Positions 12,251 to 24,419 of a DNA stretch of 64,000 bases are shown one piece after another. The stretch is from NCBI RefSeq assembly GCF_963259705.1, contig NC_081861.1, positions 110,080,102 to 110,144,101 of the forward strand, in the 5' to 3' direction. The notes under the pieces were generated by a model, which saw nothing but the letters and a program-made list of their open reading frames with translations, did no database searches and was not told the DNA's origin. The position numbers and the translations under genes are program-made. Source of the DNA: Myotis daubentonii (lineage: Eukaryota > Chordata > Mammalia > Chiroptera > Vespertilionidae). Position 1 is the first letter of the stretch; the number at the start of each line of letters is the position of its first letter.

Positions 12251-12815
12251 TCTATTTTTGTCTTACGTATACTTTTATTTGACTTCTTTTATCTTGGTAG
12301 GCTACTTCCTAGCCTTTTTCTTCAAAGTTTTATGAAAAAGTACTTATAGAGCTTACCAAGCTCAATGGACTTTTAAATTTCTCTAAAATTGGACAAAAAT
12401 ATTCTTAGAGCTATAGACCATGTTAGCAATTTACCTCAGATATCTCAGAACTTTGTACATAAGTATTGGGTTTGTCATTGTGTATGGTCACCAACACGTA
12501 ATTTAATAGGCTTTTTTTAAAGTTTGGTAGTGCAATATATTCATCAGACTCACATGGAAGTACTTAAAACTTAGATCCCTGGGCACTAACATCACCTGAT
12601 GAGTGAAAATCTTTGGATGGTTCTTCTCAGTAATGTGAATTTTTAACAAGCTTCCTTGATAAGTATAATATATCACAAAATCGAGAATAAATGGAGCAGT
12701 GTAGAGACAAAGAGATCTCAGTTCTATATTTACTATGTGAGGGACTTTTATGTCATGCCCATAGATTCTATTTCTTTGCTAAAACAAACATATCCAATGT
12801 TTCTCAAATATTGGT
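12251..12815. other. Unassigned intergenic sequence
   Basis: I see no gene or nameable repeat here. The sequence is AT-rich, with stops in all frames. Confidence 0.5.
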
Positions 12816-12826
12816 CCATTGATTCT

Positions 12827-13045
12827 TTTTTTAAAATATATCTTATTGATTTTTTACAGAGAGGAAGGGAGAGGGGTAGATAGTTAGAAACATCGATGAG
12901 AGAGAAACATTGATCAGCTGCCTCCTGCACGCCCCCTACTGGGGATGTGCCCACAACCAAGGTACATGCCCTTGACCGGAATCGAACCTGGGACCCTTCG
13001 GTCTGCAGGCTGATGCTCTATCCACTGAGGCAAACTGGTCAGGGC
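12827..13045 (-). mobile_element. Ves SINE, full length, with TSD
   Basis: A complete tRNA-derived Ves SINE. In reverse it begins GCCCTGACCAGTTTG, with box A- and box B-like sequences (the latter the reverse of GAATCGAACCT), and ends in an A-rich tail. An 11-bp direct repeat, CCATTGATTCT, flanks it at 12816-12826 and 13046-13056. Confidence 0.95.
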
Positions 13046-13243
13046 CCATTGATTCTGTAAACATGAATATGTTAGTACTTTGCTAGGCTGGAGTCTCTTC
13101 CCTCAAAGAGCTTAAAAACTAGTAGGAAAAGTAAGACTAACATAAATTAACATATAGATTATAATAGCAGGTGGCATGAAAATTTCACATTATATGATGC
13201 ACAACATAATATTGTCAACATTTTAGAGAAGAATATTAATATA

Positions 13244-13790
13244 CTAGAGGTCCTATGCATGGATTCATGCACCAGTGGGGTCCCTCAGCCTGGCCTATGC
13301 CCTCTCACAAACGGGACCCCTCGGGGGATGTCAGACTGCTGGTTTCAGACCGATCCTCACAGGCTAGGCTGAGGGACCACACCGGTGCATGAAACCAGCT
13401 GTCTGACATCCCCCAAGGGATCTAGTAGTGCACAAATTGGCAAGTTGCTGGGGAGAAGCCCGAGCCTGGGCCAGGAGCCTCACCGCTTCTGCTCATCCCA
13501 GCTCTGCTGCACCTGCTGCTGCCACTGCTCAGTAGCCACTGCCACTTGGTAGCTGCTGCCACTTGATAGCACTGCCACGGAAAAGGCTTGTGTGCCACAG
13601 CTGCACTTACCAGACGTGAGCCCGGCATCTGGTGCCCATTGGTCAACTGAAAGGCGCTCCCACTATGGGAGAGCTCTGACCACCAGGGGCAGCTCCTGCT
13701 TTGAACACCTGCCCCTTGGTGGTCAGTGCATGTCACTGCAACTGGTTGACAGGTCATTCGGTTGTTCGATCCCTTAGGCTTTTATATGTA
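13244..13790 (-). mobile_element. Helitron, non-autonomous (cluster member 1)
   Basis: It starts with CTAGAGGTCCTATGCATG (reverse 3' end) after an A and ends GCTTTTATATGTA (reverse of the TATATAAAAGC head). Inside is the TGACCACCAGGGG segment common to HeliBat elements. It abuts the next Helitron with no gap. Confidence 0.8.
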
Positions 13791-15257
13791 CTAGAGGCCT
13801 GGTGTACAAAAATTTGTGCACTCGGGGGGAAGGGGGGCCCTCAGCCCGGCCTGTGCCCTCTAGCAGTCTGGGACCCCTCGGGAGATAACGACCTGCTGGC
13901 TTAGGCCTGCTCCCAGGTGGCAGAGGGCAGGCCCAATCCCTAGGTGCAGCTCCTGGTCGGGCTCAGAGCAGGGCCGATTGGGGGGTTGGGGCACCACCCT
14001 CTGTCACACTCAAGGCAGGGTCGATGGGGAGGTTGAGGCGTGACCCCCTGTCATGCACAGAGCAGGGCCAATCCAGGGGTTGGGGCACTGCCCCCTGTCA
14101 CACACAGAGCAGGGCCCATCAGGGGGGTTGGGGCTCCATACCCTGTCATACACAGAGCAGGGCCCATCAGGGGGTTGAGGAGCTCCCCCCTGTCACTCAC
14201 AGAGTAGGTCCGATAGGGGAGTTGGGGAACCGCCCCCTGTCACACACAGAGCAGGGCGGGTCAGTGGGTTGGGGCGCCACCCTCTATCACCCACAGAGCA
14301 GGGCCAATCAGGGGATTGGGGCGCCGTCACTGTCACACTCAGGGCAGGGCTGATGGGGAGGTTGTGGCTCTACCCCATCACACACAGAGCAGGGCCCGTG
14401 GGGCAGCGGGGGGGGGGTTGGGGCTCCACCCTCTATCACCCACAGAGCAGGGCCGATCAGGGGGTTGGGGCGCCGCCACTCTCACACTCAGGGCAGGGCC
14501 GATGGGGAGGTTATGGCTCTACCCCATCACACACAGAGCAGGGCCGATCAGGGTGCTTGGGCACTGCCCCCTGTCATGCTGATCCCGGTGCCAGGAGGCC
14601 TCGCGGCTCCGCTGATCCCGGTGCTGGGAGACATATTACCCTTTTACTATATAGGGTAGAGGCCTGGTGCACGGGTGAGGGCCAGCTCATTTGCCCTGAA
14701 GGGTGTCCTGGATCAGGGTGGGGGTCCCCACTGGGGTGCCTGGCCAGCCTGGGTGAGGGGATGATGGCTGTTTGCAGGTGGTCACACCCCCTTCAGGGTG
14801 GGGATCCCCACTGGGGTGCCTGGCCAGTCTGGGTGAGGAGCTGAGGGCTGTTTTCAGGCTGGGGGTGACTCAACTCCCAAACGCTCTTTTTTTCCTTTTT
14901 TTTTTTTTTTTTTTTTTATTCTGGGCCAGCTTTAGCTTGAAGCTTGGCTCCAGCTCTTAGGCCTCTGCTCCTGAAAGTAGGTTTCTGGCCTTTGCATACA
15001 ATGTTGCGAATCTGCTGGCTGAAGTCCAGCGGTATTTGTTAAAATGTTTCAAACTGCAGGCTCAGAGGCCTGCAGCCTCAGGCGGGGAACGTTGGTTTCC
15101 TCCGTCACTGAGGCAAGCAAGCCTCATGTTAGTTTCAAGCTGCCTGGCTGCTGGCCGCCATCTTGGCTGACAGTTAATTTGCATATCTCGCTCATTAGCC
15201 AATGAAAAGGGTAGCGGTCGTACGCCAATTACCATGTTTCTCTTTTATTAGTGTAGA
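13791..15257 (-). mobile_element. Composite Helitron (cluster member 2)
   Basis: A reverse-orientation copy of the composite at 1344-2623. The reverse 3' hairpin end starts at 13791, the internal fusion is at about 14650, and the reverse AATAAAAGAG head ends TGTAGA at 15257. It contains the ~60-bp GC-rich array (13990-14580), then a T tract at 14887-14918. It runs directly into the CTAG of the next element. Confidence 0.88.
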
Positions 15258-15944
15258 CTAGGGGCCCAGTGCATGAATTTGTGCACCTTGAAAGGAACTG
15301 TGGACCATGAGGCTGCAGTGGGCACAGGGGCAGGTGTCAGCCCATCCTCCATGCCACCCCCTGTGGCCCCTCCTGCCTCAGCCTCCGGCCCCCTCTTTGC
15401 TGGCAACCCCGCTCCTGCCACCAACACTGCCACTCCCACATGCTGACGTTGCAGAGCGATTGGGGCTGGCTCCAGCAGCAGGTGCAAGCGCGGCCATTAC
15501 CGTCAGTGGGTTCGAGCAGCAGCTGCTGCCCCGATCACCCCTCAGGAGCAGGGGGAGGTGAAGCCACTCACACCCACTGATGGCGCCAAGTGATCGGGAC
15601 AACGCCAGGCGCCAGCAGCGGGTGCAAGCAGCAGCTCTGGCACTGGCAGATGGTGCAAGCAGGGCTGGCACTGGCAGCAGCTGTGAGCAGTAGGTGGGAC
15701 CATGGGACACAGGAGCAAAGAATTTTCAGTAACCACCTGCCTTGGCCTGGCACCCTCACTCACCTGCTCCACCATCCTGCCACGACCGACAGCTGCCATG
15801 TTCCACACTCTGCTGCCTGCTGCCAATGTCCACCGTGTTCCCTGTGTACCCCCTGGTGGTCAGCGCACATCACAGTGACCAGTTGTTTTGTTCGGTTATT
15901 CTGCCCTTAGGTCTGTTTGCATGTTAGAGTTTTATACATATAGA
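15258..15944 (-). mobile_element. Helitron, non-autonomous (cluster member 3)
   Basis: It begins CTAGGGGCCCAGTGCATG and ends TTTTATACATATAGA, the reverse of a TCTATATGTATAAAA head, followed by T. The interior is GC-rich and its long ORFs on both strands reflect composition. TGGTGGTCAGCGC is the HeliBat head-proximal motif. Confidence 0.85.
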
Positions 15945-17165
15945 TAGATGGTAATAGAATATGGGTGATACTGCATAGAGAGAAGTAAGGGTATTTTTGT
16001 CAAAGGGAAATAAATTAAGGGATGATATTAAATAATGATAAAATATCTTTGTAGGATATTGAAATCAGCTAACTTGAGGCAAGGTAAATATACAGAAAAA
16101 TGATGAGGAATTTGATGGATAGGTGGGAGGGGTCAGATAACAATTCCATAAAATATAAGAAGATCCAGGCTTAATGTTGTAAGCAAATATGTATTTTATG
16201 AGAAAAATGTGAAAACAAATATGACATTTTAAAATATCTGTTTGAAATTTTAATATTAATTGGATAGGATCAGTTTGGGTTGTATAGCATAGAAAAAGGT
16301 GATGCCGTGACTTGTATTTTTAAAAATAATAAAACATATTTTTAAAATACTTTTATTTCTGTCAGAGTAGCTGATATCAGACTTGCCATATCAGTTAAAA
16401 TAACTGCAAAATTGGACAACAATTATGAGGCACTAAACCACAGCATGCACAAGACACAATTCTTTAAAGGAAGAGAATTAATGCTTTGAGTCTCATACTG
16501 GCAACAATCATCTGACTGGGAATAATTTTCAGAGTATGGTACATGGAAATAAATCCCAGGCAGAATTTAGTCATTCTGATGAGCTCAGAAGGCAGAGATC
16601 AGAGATCTTGCATCAAAAGTGTTAGGAAACTGTAGTGTATGCACAACAGGTAAGGAATCTGCACAGTATGGCAAAAGTCAATTAGAGGTCCCATGCTAGT
16701 TTCTGGCGAGGGAGTGAGCTGTGAATATTTAGGGTGATATTCTGTGAAAATGACAAGAGAGGAGGTGCCACACAGCTGAGAGCTAAGGAGACTTTAAACA
16801 GTATGGAAAGACACTGGTGTTCTATTTCAGCCACAATAAAGACACTTTCTTGATACCCAAGTTTTCCAGCTGAGATAGCACAAAAAAAATTGCATAAAGA
16901 GTAACAATGCTGCCCTACAGTAAGGCTTATTTTAGTCTTGCTTTACAAAAGCATAAAATCAAGCCACACCAAGATCCCTGTGGGAAACAAATTTTTGAGG
17001 TTTAGTCTTGTCAAATTAGAAGAACGTTGGAAGCATCTTGGTATTGTGAAAGGTGCAATAAAAATGTAATATAAAGCCTACACAAATTCAAATAGAAAAT
17101 CATTAATTGATCAGACTGCTTAAATAAAAATCAATATTAAACATAATTTCATATTCATGGGTAGG
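15945..17165. other. Unassigned sequence
   Basis: AT-rich with no convincing gene. Parts near 16560-16900 may be very old L1 5' material, but I cannot establish this by reading. Confidence 0.4.
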
Positions 17166-17960
17166 AAGACCAATTATAGTTAAGATGTGATTTTTTTCTC
17201 CAACTTGATCCATATACTCAACACATGTGCATCAAAATTTTGTCAGGTTACTTTGTGAATATTGACAAACTATTGATTCTAATTTTATATGTGAAAGCAA
17301 ATGATGCAGTATATCCAGCACAGTTAAATGAAAACAAATTTGGAGTACTTAGACTACTCAACTTTGAAGCTTATTGTAAAGCTACAGTAATCAAGACCCT
17401 GTGTCATTGACAAAAGCACAGACACATTGATCAATAGAATAAAATAAACAGCCCATAAATAAACTTACACAAATATAGTTAATTTAATTGAAAAAGGAGC
17501 AACAGAAATATGATGGGGGCAAATATAGTCTTCCATTAAATGTTGCTAGAACAACTGAACATCCCCATGCAATGCAAACAAACGAAAAACTACATAGAGA
17601 CAGACCTTAGACCTTCCCCCCAAATTATTTAATAATAGATCCTTGACCTAAATGTAAAATGAAAAACTACAATACCACTAGAAGGTAATATTAAAAATGT
17701 AGGTGATCTTGGGTTTGTTGATGACTTTATAAATATAATATCAAAAGCACAATACATAGAAGGAAAATGATAAATTGGATTTCATTAAAACAAACAAACA
17801 AAAATCTCTGTAATGACACTACTATGGGAATGACAAAAAGAAGTCAAAGAGCATGAGAAAATTTTTGTGAAACATATCTTATAAAGGACTATTCTTCAAA
17901 ACATACAAATAATTGTTAAAACTCAGTAATAAAATCAATAACCAAAATTTTGAAAAAATG
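17166..17960 (+). mobile_element. Old L1 ORF2 C-terminal fragment
   Basis: It shows eroded L1 ORF2 landmarks: AAAGCTACAGTAATCAAGACC, then ATTGATCAATAGAATA, then a TTGGATTTCATTAAAA block. Stops interrupt all frames. It is an L1M-grade relic, older than the other L1s here. Confidence 0.65.
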
Positions 17961-18043
17961 AGAAAAATGGGAGTAATGCCATCAAGATGGTAGAATAAGG
18001 GGCTCTGGACAATTCTTCTTTCTTTTATTTTCCTTTTTTTCAA

Positions 18044-18319
18044 TTAAATCTTTATTGTTCAGATTATTACATTAGTTACTCTTTTTTTCCCACCCTAACT
18101 CCCCTTCACCCAGTTCCCACACCACCCTCTGCCCTCCCTCCCCACCCACTGTCCTCATCCTTAGATGCACAATTATATATACTTTTTTTTAGTAAATCTT
18201 TATTGTTCATATTATTACATTTGTTCCTCTTTTTTTCCCCTCATAGCTCCCCTCCACCCAGTTCCCACCCCACCCTATGCCCTTACCCCCCCACTGTCCT
18301 CATCCCTAGATGCACAATT
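18044..18319 (-). repeat. Tandem duplication of the HAL1 3' tail
   Basis: Two direct copies, 18193-18319 (proximal to ORF1) and 18044-18174 (distal), each run from AATTGTGCATCTA through G-rich sequence to an AATAAAGATTTA end. The AATAAA signals lie at 18199-18204 and 18051-18056 on the reverse strand. Short A-rich and TATATA sequence separates them. Confidence 0.85.
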
Positions 18320-18544
18320 TTTGTCCAGTCTCTTCCCGCACCTCCCACACCCCTTTCCCCACCAAGAATAGTGAGTCCATTCCCTTTCTATGTCCCTGAT
18401 TTTATTATAATCACCAGTTCATTCTGTTCATCAGATTATTTATTCACTTGATTCTTAGATTCACTTGTTGATAGATGCATATTTGTTGTTCATAATTAGT
18501 ATCTTTACCTTTTTCTTCTTCTTCCTCTTCTTAAAGGATACCTT

Positions 18545-19438
18545 TCAGCATTTCATATAATACTGGTTTGGTGGTGATGAACTATTTAGCTTTTCCTTAT
18601 CTGTGAAGCTCTTTATCTGACCTTCAATTCTGAATGAAAGCTTTGCTGGATAAAGTAATCTTGGTTGTAGGTTCTTGGCATTCATCACTTTGAATATTTC
18701 TTGCCACTCCCTTCTGGCCTGCAAAGTTTCTGTTGAGAAATCAGCTGACAGTCGTATGGGTATTCCCTTGTAGGTAACTGAGTTTCTTTCTCTTGCTGCT
18801 TTTAAGATTCTCTCTTTGTCTTTTGCTCTTGGCATTTTAATTATGATGTGTCTTGGTGTGGTCCTCTTTGGATTCCTTTTGTTTGGGGTTCTCTGCGCTT
18901 CCTGGACTTGTAAGTCTATTTCTTTCACCAGGTAGGGGAAGTTTTCTGTCATTATTTCTTCAAATAGGTTTTCAATATCTTGGTCTCTCTCATCTTCTGG
19001 CACCCCTATAATTCTGATATTGGTACGCTTGAAGCAGTCCCAGAGGCTCCTTACACTATCTTCATATTTTTGGATTCTTTTTTCATTTTGCTTTTCTGGT
19101 TGGGTGTTTTTTGCTTCTTCATATTTCAAATCTTTGACTTGATTCTTGCGACCCTCTGGTCTGCTGTTGGGAGTCTGTATAATATTCTTTATTTCAGTCA
19201 ATGTATGCTTAATTTCTAGTTGGTACTTTATCACAACATTGAGGGTCTCATTAGATTTCTTGAGGATCTCACTACATTTATCTGCGGTCTCACCAGTCTT
19301 TTCGAGGGCCTTATTAAATTTAGTGGCGGCTTCTAGACAGTTCTTTAAAGACCTTAAAAGTGTGGTTTTGAACTCTATATCCAACAGTTTGCTTTCCCCC
19401 AATTCTGTTGTTTGTGTCCTGTTTCTTTGTCTCGGTAT
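18545..19438 (-). pseudogene. HAL1-like ORF1p frame, start codon ATA
   Basis: A stop-free frame of 297 codons encodes an L1 ORF1p-type RNA-binding protein. The N-terminal half is a Lys/Glu-rich predicted coiled coil. The middle carries the RRM signature region (RIIGVPEDE, ENLFEEI), and the C-terminal domain has RHIIIKM, ERILKAARE, SADFSTETLQAR and LYPAKLSF. The expected initiator, in line with the MGRQRN or MPRQRN starts of related ORF1s, reads ATA at 19436-19438 and continues PRQRNRTQ. An upstream in-frame stop means no earlier ATG is available. Conservation of the rest of the frame suggests a fairly recent copy inactivated at the start codon. No ORF2 follows. Confidence 0.75.
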
Positions 19439-21763
19439 TTTTTATGCTTCACTGTGTCGATAGAGTGCCTTTCTGTGCTAAGTGTCCCAATTACCTGAGG
19501 TAGACACTCTTGGTGCACCCCCTTGTGGGTTTTGTGTACAGTTGTGTTGTAGTTAAGCCTTGATTGTTGTAGTTATCACTGTGAGGAATTGACCTCCAGG
19601 CCAATTGGCTGTGAGAATCAGCTGTGTCTGCAGTGGGAGAACTTCTGTGCTGGGGACACCCCTCTGGGGCTAGACTTGCTTCGATGAGGCTCTGGTGCTC
19701 ACTGAGTCTGCCCCCTGAGTGTGTCTTTTATGGTTCCACGGAGCTGCAAACTGGATGGTTCCACTCTGACCTCTGGGCTTCCTGGCTCCTGGATCTCTAG
19801 GGAGGTGCTAATCTAGCCTTTGCCTGAGGCTATCCAGCAAAAGTCTCCCTGCAGGGCTTGGGCAGGGCAGGTCCCACGGGATCAACAGGGCGGGGCTAGC
19901 AATTATGGCTGCTCTCAGTCTTGCCCTCAGAGGCTCTGCTTCTCAGTGTCCCAGTAATCGCTGCAAGCCCCACGGAGAGAAAGCTGCCCTAGGGTTCTGA
20001 GCGATGCCAGACAGTCCCGCTTCTCCCATATGAGTCTGGGTCCCCAGAGACTCGTCCGGAACTGGAGCTCAGAGCCTGAGACTCCCTCCTGATTGAAAAC
20101 GACAACCGCACCCTCGGCTGCCAGCACGCTCCGCATGCACTCCGCACCTTAGTATTTTACTTCAGCACTGAGCCTCCTCTGAATCTCACTATTTTTCTCT
20201 TTCCTCCTAGTTGTAAAACTTCCACTCAGCCAGCCTTCCTGTGGTTCTGGATGATGTCTGTTCTGTCTTTTAGTTGTATTTTTGAAGTGGTTGTTCGAGG
20301 CAGCAAACTCCGGTGTCTACCTATGCCCCCATCTTGGTTTCCCAAGTCTTCTGTCAATGAATACAATGAGTCTACAAAACACAGAACATTTCCTTTTGTT
20401 AGAAATCCAGAAATTAATCCAAAGGCTCTCACACCCTGCCAAGTTTGAAAGAAGCCACAATGGAACTTGTAGGAGAGATTGGGATGCTCTCTCACCTAAG
20501 GCCCTATCCCTGATGGAGCACCACACGATTGGGAAGAAACCCCCAGCTTTATGCTTTTCTCTGGTGAGAAAGGGGAAGGATGAAATCATTCATCTAGCAC
20601 TTTGATTTTTCTGGGGGCTGCCAGAAGAATTAGCTTCTGTCTTACCTGCTGTGGAAGACTGACAGGATAGGAATAATATACCAGCACAAGCCTACTTAGA
20701 AATAAAGCACTGTGGTTATAAATAGCAAGATAATACAAACCACAGCCCCACTCTCTGCCTCAGTACAAAATGCGTGTGTGGAACAAATCCCAGCTCCCTG
20801 CTTCACCCTGAGGCAGGAAGAAAAGGATCAGAAAATACATTTAATGCTCTGATTTTGTGGGGAGGCTGGCTTAGACACTGGGCTAGTCTCTACTTCCTTG
20901 CATTTCTGATGAGGCTCAGTGTACAATAGCTAACTGGAACTACATAAAATAAAGAATATGATTTGAAATGGAAAGCTACACACAACATAGCTGCACCCCA
21001 CAAGTCCAATGCAAAGTAAGTGGGGAGAAAAAACTCACTTCCCAATTTCTCCCTGATGAAGGAAGGAGAAAACTTGACCTTACTTCCAATGGACTGCTAG
21101 TGCTTGGGGCTGCTCAGTGCATAAGCACATTTCACTTGTCTCAGACTGCTGACAGGACTTAGAACCCTCTAGTAGCCTGGGGGATACTGAGAACATAGTT
21201 TATAGTTTGATCTAAAACAAAGTTAGGAGGGCCACTAGGTTCTCTGACCAGGCTTATTGGTAAGGATATTCTCTTGACAAGATCTATACATGAAGAATGA
21301 AAGAGGTAGTTGTTTTGTTTATTGCAAACATACCAACACAAAGAATTAAAGAAAAAGAAAAAAACAACAGGAAAATGTGTCCCAAACAAAGGAAATAGAT
21401 AACTCTCCAAACAATGGCCACAAGGAAACAGACATATGTGATTTAATTCAGAGAGAATTTGAAACAACCATTATGAATTTGCTCAGTGAAGTTAGGAGAA
21501 AAACGTATGAACTAAGTGATAATTTCAAAACAGATATGAAAGATAAAAAGTATCAAACAGAAATAACAGAGCTGAATAACACAGTAACTGCACTGAAAAT
21601 GCATTGGATAGGTTGAAACAAGATCAAGCATGAGAAAGAATTAGCAAACTCAAAAGCAGTTTATTAGAAACAATCCAGCCAAAGTAGGAATGGAAAAGAA
21701 TGAAGAATGCTTAAAAGACCTATGGGACACAAACAAGCAGACCAATATTCACATTATAGTATA

Positions 21764-21965
21764 CTAGAAGCCCGATGCATGAAATTCATGCAAGAGTAAG
21801 CCTTCCTTCCCCTGGCTGCTGGCACAGGCTTCCCTCTGGCACCCGAGACCTTGGCTTCCCTCCAGCTGCCAGCAGGCACCCAGAACCCTGGCTTCCCTTG
21901 CATACCCGGCTTTGTCCAGAAGGTCGTCTGGTCTAATTAGCATAGTAGACTTTTATTATTATAGA
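21764..21965 (-). mobile_element. Helitron, 202-bp non-autonomous
   Basis: Precise ends: CTAGAAGCCCGATGCATG at left after A, and TTTTATTATTATAGA at right before T, giving a TCTATAATAATAAAAG head in reverse. It lies inside the old L1M ORF1. Related copies are at 42895-43071 and, truncated, 11313-11421. Confidence 0.92.
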
Positions 21966-22414
21966 TTATTATAGATTAGAGGGAGAAGCAGGAAAGAAAG
22001 GGGCAGAAGATTTATTGAAATAAGTATTGGATTAAAAAAATTCTAAATCTAGAAAGAAAATTGACATCTAGATTCAGGAAGCTCAACAACCCACCAATAA
22101 GAGTAATGCAAAGAATTTGACACTGAGACAATTTACAACCAAATTAGCAAAAGTCAAGAACAAAGAGAATTTTGAGAGCAGCAAGAAAAGCAACTTTCTG
22201 TGAACAAAGTAAATCCTATAAGATTATCAGCATATTACTGATCAGTGACATTGCAACCCTAAAAAGAATAGAATGATGTATTCAAAATTCAGAATGAAAA
22301 ATAATAAAACCAATAATAGTAGATCTGACAAAACTGTCTTTTAAAAGTGAGAGACAAAGACTTTTCCTGAGATGCAAAAGCTGAGGGAGTTCATAATCCC
22401 TAGATTTGCCTTAT

Positions 22415-22430
22415 AAGAAATGCTAATGGA
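22415..22430 (+). repeat. Left target-site duplication of young L1
   Basis: AAGAAATGCTAATGGA, identical to 29561-29576. Confidence 0.95.
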
Positions 22431-22589
22431 CTCAGGAAAATGGCAGCGATATAGGCAGACGTGTCCCAGGTCGAGTCCCAGAGCAAATGGAGCGAGCAGC
22501 TGAAGCTAGTAACACTCACACCGAACTGGCGAAATTGCTCAGCTGATGAGAGGGTTTGCAGCCGGGAAGAGCAGAACTCCCCTGGAAAG

Positions 22590-24185
22590 GTAAAAAAACC
22601 CAGGGATTTGGGCAGGAAAGTTTGCCAGACCTCTGAGCCCAGAGAGTCGGAGGGAGACCGCGTGGCAGACAGCCGCGTCCCTTGGGACAGGCACAGCCCC
22701 TGACGGGGGAAAGGAGAACCGCGGGATTCCTGGCGCCGCCAGGGAAATTGAGAGCTGGGTTCTGTGATCACGGAGGACTGAGCCTAAAGGGGGCAGCCTG
22801 AAGAGCTGACTTGACCATGCAGTCCCGGTAAGAGAAGAAGCTTACAGAAACCAAGCCTTCCCCGTTTCCGCGGCCGGCATTTGTTTGTTTGTTTTCACTG
22901 AATCCTGTTCATGGGACATTTCGGATACAGACACTCACCTGTGCTGAAGAGAGGGAGAGTGTGCTGAGGAGTGGAATCTGGGGAGAGACTGGGGAAAGAG
23001 GGGGAGCCGGGAGAGGTGGTAGTGAATTGAGTGCTGAGACACCCCTGAGCCCAGGACTAGGGCAGCCACCCTCTCCTGAGAGTGATACTCCTCCCCCCAG
23101 CCCCCAGGCAAGGAGCACAGCCACACCCAGATTCCACCCTGTACGAGATCAAGGATTAAGATAACCTGATCAGTCCCTGGGAGTTAACAGGGTCTGGCCT
23201 ATAGGGGGATTTTCAATCCCTGGAACAACATAGCGCTGGTAACTAACTATTACACAGTCAGCTCTGGGCAGTGAACTTCCACTGGACAGAGAGGCCCTAT
23301 AGCCTCAGAGGCCAACCCCAGAACACTGCCACCCAGAGGCTGACCCACAAACTGACTCTTTGCTAAACACAAAATAAGGCAGTCTGGGAAATAAATGCGG
23401 CATGCTTTAAAATAAGGACTGTGGTCTACAACACAGAGGAACAGTATATCGCAGGGAAACTGAACACTCTCCTGAATACCTGGAAGGTCTAAGGCGAGCC
23501 ACACTGAAGAATAGAAGAAACGAAGGACCTTCACTACTGCAATTTTTTTTTCTTTTTTCACTTTTTAACTAAGAAACCAATTTTTTTTTCATTCTTTTTT
23601 TTCTGTTCTTTTTTTTTCCTTTTCTTCTTTTTCCATCACCTGATTTTACCCTTTTAATTACTACCTTCTTATTTTTAACCAGTATTATTACTGCTACCAT
23701 TTTACCATTTTTTAAAGTGCCATTTTATTTTTTCTTTATTTTATTTTGGGATTAGTGTTCACCATTCTATTTTCATCGTTATATTATTGGTTGTTTCTAG
23801 TTTGCATTCATATCCAGGGAGCTGTTGCTGGAATTTGTTGGGATTAATGGCTGTTCTACAGGAGTATTCTCCTCATATAAAAAGTCTCTTCCCCTCTTCC
23901 ACTTCATTCTCTCTTTTCGCTCTTTTTTTTTTCTTTTCTTTTCTCGCTTTTATTTTCCCCCTTCCTTTTTCCCAATTTCATTTTTGCACTCCCTTTTTTT
24001 GGTCCCTACTTTTCTTTTCCTTTTTCTCTTTTATCTTTTTCTCTTCCTTCTTCCTTATCCCCTAATTCTCTTAATTCAGGCGGTCACCTTTAATTGGTGT
24101 TATTAATATCGTGAATATATTTGTGTATAGTGCCTGGTACGTGGTGCCTTGTTGTGTTGTATTTTGTGCCTTTAAATCAACGCAG
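22590..24185 (+). other. Candidate intron in L1 5'UTR (1596 nt, GT-AG)
   Basis: The donor context is CTGGAAAG followed by GTAAAAAAAC, and the acceptor context is TTTAAATCAACGCAG followed by CAGATCC. The minus L1 copy joins exactly GAAAG to CAGATCC at 61256/61255, with this whole segment absent. Pyrimidine-rich tracts occupy 23529-24065. The exon 1-like part is 159 nt in both copies. This is inferred from comparison of two copies only. Confidence 0.7.
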
Positions 24186-24419
24186 CAGATCCAAGCAACA
24201 GCAACCTCCTGAGCACCACATCCTCTGCTGAGGAACAGCAGCTGTACGTGAAACCTCGCCCCACCAGCCAGAAGAGCCACCACAGCTGTGAACAGCACCC
24301 ACCAGAGGAGCTGCTGCCAACTGAAGAGCAGCTGCTACCGCAACCGCCCGAAGAGCAACCACAGACCAAGGAGTCACTGCCACCAAGGGAGCAACCACTG
24401 AACAACTCAACGTCTAGAT

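Larger units (their letters stand above)
18023..20342 (-). mobile_element. HAL1-like (ORF1-only) LINE
   Basis: A complete-looking element of about 2.3 kb in reverse. The L1-type 5' end (AAACCAAGATGGGGGCATAG) lies near 20340. A 5'UTR of about 0.9 kb precedes one ORF1 frame, and a 3'UTR of about 0.5 kb ends with AATAAAGATTTA tails. There is no ORF2 between ORF1 and the tail, which is the defining arrangement of 'half-L1' elements. A 13-bp imperfect direct repeat (11 of 13 identical) at 18010-18022 and 20343-20355 is a plausible target duplication. The element would depend on L1 enzymes supplied in trans. Confidence 0.75.

Noticed and set aside
14024..14844. Overlapping 100-190-codon ORFs, GC-rich, in several frames
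   Set aside because: They track the ~60-bp tandem array of a composite Helitron; the same false ORFs recur at 1788-2469 and 35877-36593.
15248..15910. Several 60-110-codon ORFs on both strands, GC-rich, possible gene or CpG island
   Set aside because: They lie wholly inside a Helitron with defined ends; no splice or domain evidence.
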